A stretch of DNA of 11,575 bases from contig DATAVK010000081.1 in assembly GCA_036267755.1 (NCBI GenBank), positions 1 to 11,575 on the forward strand, in the 5' to 3' direction. Numbering within the stretch: position 1 is the first letter of the stretch; each line of letters begins with the position of its first letter. Position numbers and translations under genes: made by a program. This document shows, piece by piece, positions 5,614 to 11,575 of the stretch. The stretch is from DATAVK01 sp036267755. Its GTDB lineage: Bacteria; Actinomycetota; Actinomycetes; JAFAQI01. The notes beneath the pieces are model-generated. The model was not told where the DNA came from. It saw only the letters and a program-made list of their open reading frames with translations, and did no database searches.

Positions 5614-5663
5614 TTCTGACTCGACACTGAGCATTCGACACCCAGCATTACGGAGGCAACACC

Positions 5664-7526
5664 ATGGCACGAGCGGTCGGCATCGACCTCGGGACGACCA
5701 ACAGCGTCGTCACCGTCCTAGAGGGCGGAGAGCCCAACGTCATCGCCAACGCCGAGGGGTCACGCACGACTCCAAGCGTCGTGGCATTCGCCAAGAACGG
5801 CGAGGTGCTGGTCGGCGAGGTGGCCAAGCGACAGGCCGTCACCAACCCGGACCGCACCATCCGGTCCGTCAAGCGCCACATGGGCACTGACTGGACCATC
5901 GACATCGACGGCAAGACCCAGAACCCGCAGCAGATCTCCGCGTTCGTGCTGCAGAAGCTCAAGAGGGACGCCGAGGCCTACCTGGGCGAGCCCGTCAGCG
6001 ACGCCGTGATCACGGTTCCGGCGTACTTCTCCGACGCGCAGCGGCAGGCCACCAAGGAGGCCGGCCAGGTTGCGGGTCTCAACGTGCTCCGCATCATCAA
6101 CGAGCCGACCGCGGCCGCGCTGGCTTATGGCCTGGACAAGGAGGCCGACCAGACGATCCTCGTCTTCGACCTCGGCGGTGGCACCTTCGACGTGTCCCTG
6201 CTCGAGATCGGTGACGGCGTCATCGAGGTCAAGGCCACGAGTGGTGACAACCACCTCGGTGGCGACGACTGGGACCAGCGGATCGTCGACTGGCTGGTCG
6301 AGAAGTTCAAGAACGCGCACGGCATCGACCTGTCCAAGGACAAGATGGCGCTGCAGCGGCTGCGTGAGTCGGCCGAGAAGGCCAAGATCGAGCTGTCCAG
6401 CTCGACCTCGGCCACGATCAACCTGCCGTACGTCACGGCCAGCGACGCCGGTCCGCTTCACCTCGACGAGACCCTGACCCGGGCCGAGTTCCAGAAGCTC
6501 ACCGCCGACCTGCTCGACCGGACCAAGGGCCCGTTCCAGCAGGCGATCCGCGACGCCGGGATCAGCGTCTCCGACATCCACCACGTGGTGCTCGTCGGCG
6601 GCTCGACCCGGATGCCCGCGGTGGTCGACGTCGTCAAGGAGCTCACCGGGGGCCGCGAGCCCAACAAGGGCGTGAACCCGGACGAGGTCGTCGCCGTCGG
6701 CGCCGCCCTGCAGGCCGGTGTCCTCAAGGGTGAGGTCAAGGACGTCCTGCTCCTCGACGTCACGCCGCTGAGCCTGGGCATCGAGACCAAGGGCGGAATC
6801 TTCACCAAGTTGATCGAGCGCAACACCACGATCCCGACCAAGCGCAGCGAGATCTTCACCACGGCCGACGACAACCAGCCGTCCGTGCAGATCCAGGTCT
6901 TCCAGGGTGAGCGCGAGATTGCGTCCTACAACAAGAAGCTCGGCATGTTCGAGCTGACCGGCCTGCCGCCGGCGCCGCGAGGCGTCCCGCAGATCGAGGT
7001 CACCTTCGACATCGACGCGAACGGCATCGTCCACGTCGGCGCCAAGGACCTCGGCACCGGCAAGGAGCAGTCGATGACCATCACCGGCGGCTCTGCACTG
7101 CCGAAGGACGACATCGAGCGCATGATGCGGGAGTCCGAGCAGTACGCCGAGGAGGACCGCAAGCGCCGGGAGTCCGCGGAGGCGCGCAACCAGGCCGACT
7201 CGCTCGTCTACACCACCGAGAAGTTCCTCGCCGACAACGGTGACAAGGTGCCCTCGGAGGTCAAGGACGAGGTGACCGGCGCGGTGGCGGACGTGAAGAA
7301 GGCCCTCGAGGCCGACGACGTCGACGCCATCACGCGCAGCTCCGAGCACCTCGCGACGGTCAGCCAGAAGATGGGCCAGGCCATGTACGCCAATGCTGGC
7401 GCCGAGGGCGCTGGCACGGGCGGCCCGACTGGTGCTGCCGACGGCAACGCGTCGAGCGACGATGACGTCGTCGACGCCGAGATCGTCGACGAGCCCACGG
7501 CTGACAGCGAGGGTGGTGCCGAGTGA
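5664..7526 (+). CDS. dnaK: Chaperone DnaK (Hsp70)
   Basis: This ATP-dependent Hsp70 binds exposed hydrophobic peptides, and cycles with DnaJ and GrpE. It is full length (620 aa). The nucleotide-binding domain shows GIDLGTTNSVV (6-16), TVPAYFSDAQRQATKEAG (117-134), INEPTAAALAYG (145-156), FDLGGGTFDVSLLEI (168-182) and VLVGGSTRMP (309-318). The linker is VLLLD (361-365), followed by the beta substrate-binding domain (to about 478) and a helical lid (about 480-575). The tail ends DDDVVDAEIVDE plus a short acidic extension. A strong ribosome site (GGAGG, 8 bases before ATG) is present. It is first in the heat-shock operon behind two HAIR operators, and its stop overlaps the grpE start. In Streptomyces DnaK is known to act with HspR as co-repressor, so it likely helps to control its own operon here. 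Confidence 0.99.
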   Translation: MARAVGIDLGTTNSVVTVLEGGEPNVIANAEGSRTTPSVVAFAKNGEVLVGEVAKRQAVTNPDRTIRSVKRHMGTDWTIDIDGKTQNPQQISAFVLQKLKRDAEAYLGEPVSDAVITVPAYFSDAQRQATKEAGQVAGLNVLRIINEPTAAALAYGLDKEADQTILVFDLGGGTFDVSLLEIGDGVIEVKATSGDNHLGGDDWDQRIVDWLVEKFKNAHGIDLSKDKMALQRLRESAEKAKIELSSSTSATINLPYVTASDAGPLHLDETLTRAEFQKLTADLLDRTKGPFQQAIRDAGISVSDIHHVVLVGGSTRMPAVVDVVKELTGGREPNKGVNPDEVVAVGAALQAGVLKGEVKDVLLLDVTPLSLGIETKGGIFTKLIERNTTIPTKRSEIFTTADDNQPSVQIQVFQGEREIASYNKKLGMFELTGLPPAPRGVPQIEVTFDIDANGIVHVGAKDLGTGKEQSMTITGGSALPKDDIERMMRESEQYAEEDRKRRESAEARNQADSLVYTTEKFLADNGDKVPSEVKDEVTGAVADVKKALEADDVDAITRSSEHLATVSQKMGQAMYANAGAEGAGTGGPTGAADGNASSDDDVVDAEIVDEPTADSEGGAE

Positions 7527-8122
7527 CCGAGACCCCCGAGTACGACGAGGGGGCGCCGATCATCCGCGACAAGCGTCGGATCGACCCGACGACGTATGAG
7601 GTGCGCGAGGGGGCGGCCGACCAGGCCGCTCCCACCGCGCCCGCGGGCACCGCGCCCGCCGGGGACGCGTCCTCAGCCGGCCCGGCCGATCCATTCAGTG
7701 ACGCCGAGCTCCAGCTGGCGGAACGGACGGCGGACCTGCAGCGGGTTCAGGCGGAGTACGCCAACTACCGGCGCCGCGTAGAACGCGACCGACAAGCCGT
7801 CAGCGAGCAGGCGCTCGCGGCAGTCTTCGCCGGTCTGCTGCCCGTGCTCGACGACCTCGACCGGGCTCGCGCCCACGATGAGGTCACCGGCGGGTTCGCG
7901 ATCGTCGCGGACGGTCTCGAGGCAACTCTTGCCAAGCTCGGACTCGAGCGCTTCGGGGACCCGGGCGAGCCATTCGACCCGACGGTGCACGAAGCCCTGA
8001 CCCACGGCTACTCGGCCGAGGTCAGCGAGCCCGTGGCCGCCGAGATCTTCCAGTCCGGCTATCGGGTCGGCGAGCGCATTCTGCGACCCGCCCGCGTCGC
8101 CGTCCTCGAACCGGAGCAGTAA
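7523..8122 (+). CDS. grpE: Nucleotide exchange factor GrpE
   Basis: GrpE releases ADP from DnaK and so resets the chaperone cycle in the cytosol. The 199-aa protein has a disordered, Ala/Pro-rich N-terminus (1-57), a coiled-coil helix (about 60-100, including LQRVQAEYANYRRRVERDR at 72-90), a four-helix dimer region with LLPVLDDLDRA (105-115), and the C-terminal beta domain with FDPTVHEAL (151-159) and GYRVGERILRPARVAV (179-194). The start is GTG at 7523, overlapping the dnaK stop as GTGA, with GAGGG nine bases upstream inside dnaK, so translation is probably coupled. Length and motifs are normal for the family. Confidence 0.98.
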   Translation: MTETPEYDEGAPIIRDKRRIDPTTYEVREGAADQAAPTAPAGTAPAGDASSAGPADPFSDAELQLAERTADLQRVQAEYANYRRRVERDRQAVSEQALAAVFAGLLPVLDDLDRARAHDEVTGGFAIVADGLEATLAKLGLERFGDPGEPFDPTVHEALTHGYSAEVSEPVAAEIFQSGYRVGERILRPARVAVLEPEQ

Positions 8123-8169
8123 GCCACGATCACCATGACCACACAGACACCGCGGAAGGAGGGACACCG

Positions 8170-9345
8170 ATGAGCGTTCGCGACTACGTCGAGAAGGACT
8201 ACTACGCGGAGCTCGGTGTCTCGAAGGATGCCTCCGCGGCCGACATCAAGAAGGCCTACCGCAAGCTGGCCCGCAAGTACCACCCCGACGCGAACAAGGG
8301 CGACGTCGCGCACGAGGAGAAGTTCAAGGCGATTTCCGAAGCCAACTCCGTCCTCTCCGACCCCGCGAAGCGCAAGGAGTACGACGAGGCGCGCACGATG
8401 TTCGGCAGCGGCGGGTTCCGGATGCCACCCGGTGGCGGCCGAGGCACCACGGGTCCGGGCGGTGCGACGACGTTCGACATCAACGACCTGTTCGGTGGTG
8501 CCGCAGGCGGCGCCGGAGCCGGTGGCCTCGGCGACCTGTTCGGCGGCATCTTCGGAGGCCGCGGCCGCGGTCGCACCCCGGCCCCGACCCGCGGAGTCGA
8601 CGTCGAGGCTGAGGTCTCGCTGTCGTTCACAGACGCCGCCGACGGCGTCACGATCCCGTTGCAGCTCTCCGGCCCGCACACCTGCCCCACCTGCGCAGGC
8701 AGCGGCGCCAAGCCGGGCACTGCGACGCGGGTTTGCCCGGTGTGCTCCGGGACCGGCATGTCGACGACCAACCAGGGTGGCTTCGCCTTCCAGGAGCCGT
8801 GCCGGCAGTGCCGCGGTCGAGGCCTGCTCGTCGACGACCCGTGCCCGACCTGCGCCGGCACCGGCCAGGCGATCACCACCCGGACGCTGCGCACCCGGAT
8901 CCCTGCCGGGGTCCGCGACGGGCAGCGCATCAGGCTGAAGGGCAAGGGCGAGCCCGGCGAGCGCGGTGGTCCGAACGGGGACCTGTTCATCCTCGTCCAC
9001 GTGCAGCCGCACGACATCTTCGGACGCAAGGGCGACAACCTCACCCTCGCGCTTCCGGTCACCTTCCCGGAGGCCGCGCTGGGCGCCACGGTCAAGGTCC
9101 CGACGCTGGCCGGTCCGCCGGTCTCGGTGAAGATCCCGCCGGGCACGGCCAACGGCCGGACCCTGCGAGTGCGGGGCAAGGGCGTCACCCGGCGCGACGG
9201 CACCCGCGGTGACCTGCTGGTGACGGTCGAGGTCGCGGTGCCGCAGAAGATGAGCGACGAGGCGAAGAGCGCGCTCGACGCCTACTCCGCGGCGCAGCCC
9301 GACGACCCGCGCGCCCACCTGGCGTCGATGGTGAGCGAGTCATGA
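8170..9345 (+). CDS. dnaJ: Chaperone DnaJ (type I Hsp40)
   Basis: DnaJ delivers unfolded clients to DnaK and stimulates its ATPase. The 391-aa protein has all type I parts in order: a J domain (10-75) with the HPD motif at 38-40, a Gly/Phe-rich linker (78-135), a zinc region with four CxxCxGxG repeats (C172/C175, C189/C192, C211/C214, C225/C228) that bind two zinc ions, and the C-terminal substrate domains (about 240-360). ATG at 8170 has a strong ribosome site (GGAGGG). The extended N-terminus MSVRDYVEKDYYAELGV is typical of the actinobacterial DnaJ1 encoded with dnaK. It is 47 bp from grpE, and its stop overlaps hspR as ATGA. Confidence 0.98.
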   Translation: MSVRDYVEKDYYAELGVSKDASAADIKKAYRKLARKYHPDANKGDVAHEEKFKAISEANSVLSDPAKRKEYDEARTMFGSGGFRMPPGGGRGTTGPGGATTFDINDLFGGAAGGAGAGGLGDLFGGIFGGRGRGRTPAPTRGVDVEAEVSLSFTDAADGVTIPLQLSGPHTCPTCAGSGAKPGTATRVCPVCSGTGMSTTNQGGFAFQEPCRQCRGRGLLVDDPCPTCAGTGQAITTRTLRTRIPAGVRDGQRIRLKGKGEPGERGGPNGDLFILVHVQPHDIFGRKGDNLTLALPVTFPEAALGATVKVPTLAGPPVSVKIPPGTANGRTLRVRGKGVTRRDGTRGDLLVTVEVAVPQKMSDEAKSALDAYSAAQPDDPRAHLASMVSES

Positions 9346-9770
9346 GCGACGGCTTCGGCGCCGTCCCGGAGGACGCGGCGGTCTTCGTCATCTCGGTGGC
9401 GGCCACTCTCGCCGGCATGCACCCGCAGACGTTGCGGCAGTACGACCGGCTCGGCCTGGTTTCCCCAGGCCGGGCACCCGGCCGCGGCCGGCGGTACTCC
9501 GCTCGCGACATCGCGATGTTGCGCGAGGTGCAGCGGCTCTCCCAGGACGAGGGCATCAACCTCGCCGGGGTGAAGCGGATCATCGAGCTCGAGTCCCACG
9601 TCGATGCGCTGCGGGCTCGGGTCGCTGAGCTGCAAGCGGAGCTCGCGTCGTCCCATTCCGAGCTGACCGCCCGCGAGCGCGCTGTCCACGCGTCGTACCG
9701 ACGCGACCTGGTGCCGGTCGAGCCCGGCACCGTCGTCGTCTGGCGACCCACCAACAACTCCCCTTTCTGA
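9342..9770 (+). CDS. hspR: Heat-shock repressor HspR (MerR family)
   Basis: HspR binds HAIR sites and represses dnaK-type operons; two such sites stand before dnaK in this window, so autoregulation is expected. The 142-aa protein has an N-terminal MerR winged helix (about 14-82): FVISVAATLAGMHPQTLRQYDRLGLVSPGR contains the recognition helix, RRYSARDIAML forms the wing and next helix, and EGINLAGVKRIIEL leads into a coiled coil (about 83-118) for dimerisation. The tail includes VVVWRP (131-136), a hydrophobic end seen in other HspR proteins. No sensor cysteines typical of metal- or redox-sensing MerR proteins are present; the protein has no cysteine at all. The start overlaps the dnaJ stop (ATGA). 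Confidence 0.96.
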   Translation: MSDGFGAVPEDAAVFVISVAATLAGMHPQTLRQYDRLGLVSPGRAPGRGRRYSARDIAMLREVQRLSQDEGINLAGVKRIIELESHVDALRARVAELQAELASSHSELTARERAVHASYRRDLVPVEPGTVVVWRPTNNSPF

Positions 9771-9790
9771 GCAACCCGCGAGGCATTCAT

Positions 9791-11575
<1,785 letters not shown>

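Noticed and set aside
5760..7349. 529-codon open frame antisense to dnaK
   Set aside because: It is a mirror of the strong G/C third-position bias of dnaK, with no recognisable domain or ribosome site. DnaK on the other strand is certain.
8059..9318. 419-codon antisense frame over dnaJ
   Set aside because: DnaJ has every expected motif on the plus strand; this frame is a high-GC artefact.
9771..9790. Search for a HAIR operator or promoter between hspR and clpB
   Set aside because: The 20-bp gap contains only a ribosome site; no CTTGAGT-type half site is present.

Overview
The window comes from a high-GC actinobacterium. Codon third positions are almost all G or C, several genes start with GTG, and the dnaK-grpE-dnaJ-hspR operon carries HspR-type (HAIR) operators, which is a hallmark of Actinobacteria. 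The gene set dcd, Fe-S/CCG-domain reductase, dnaK-grpE-dnaJ-hspR also occurs in that broad order in the dcd-to-hspR part of mycobacterial chromosomes, so this looks like core chromosome. I cannot name the genus. No insertion sequence, phage gene, CRISPR array or origin is visible.

Region 1 (1-1550, minus strand) is a compact membrane operon. It holds a two-heme ferric-reductase-like flavocytochrome (444 or 441 aa), a 29-residue single-helix peptide, and the first 39 residues of a multi-pass membrane protein, possibly MarC-like. The peptide and the membrane protein overlap by ATGA.

Region 2 (1551-2490) holds tRNA-Gly(CCC) on the minus strand and, diverging from it across only 49 bp, dcd for a mycobacterial-type dCTP deaminase that is probably bifunctional. 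The 49 bp contain overlapping, nearly palindromic -10-like hexamers, and dcd may be leaderless. After dcd comes an unusual block with a 15-bp inverted repeat and a 31-bp tandem repeat. It lies between convergent genes and probably acts as a two-way terminator.

Region 3 (2491-5471, minus strand) reads, in transcription order: a previously easy-to-miss 47-aa membrane protein (probably leaderless), a 720-aa membrane-bound HdrDE/DsrMK-like Fe-S oxidoreductase with a histidine-rich loop, and a 202-aa single-pass protein of unknown function. All are co-directional with short gaps, so they are probably one transcription unit.

Region 4 (5472-11575, plus strand) is the heat-shock operon dnaK-grpE-dnaJ-hspR-clpB. 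Two HAIR operators bracket the predicted dnaK promoter. HspR, encoded fourth, should repress the whole unit, giving a feedback loop in which DnaK (from gene one) is the likely co-repressor. clpB starts 20 bp after hspR with no room for its own HAIR promoter, so the complete DnaK/ClpB disaggregation machine appears to sit under one operator set. clpB runs off the end of the window after 595 codons.

I do not see a clearly undescribed multi-gene system. The items most worth a second look are the two unannotated small membrane proteins, the repeat block after dcd, the overlapping tRNA/dcd promoter, and the all-in-one HspR operon.
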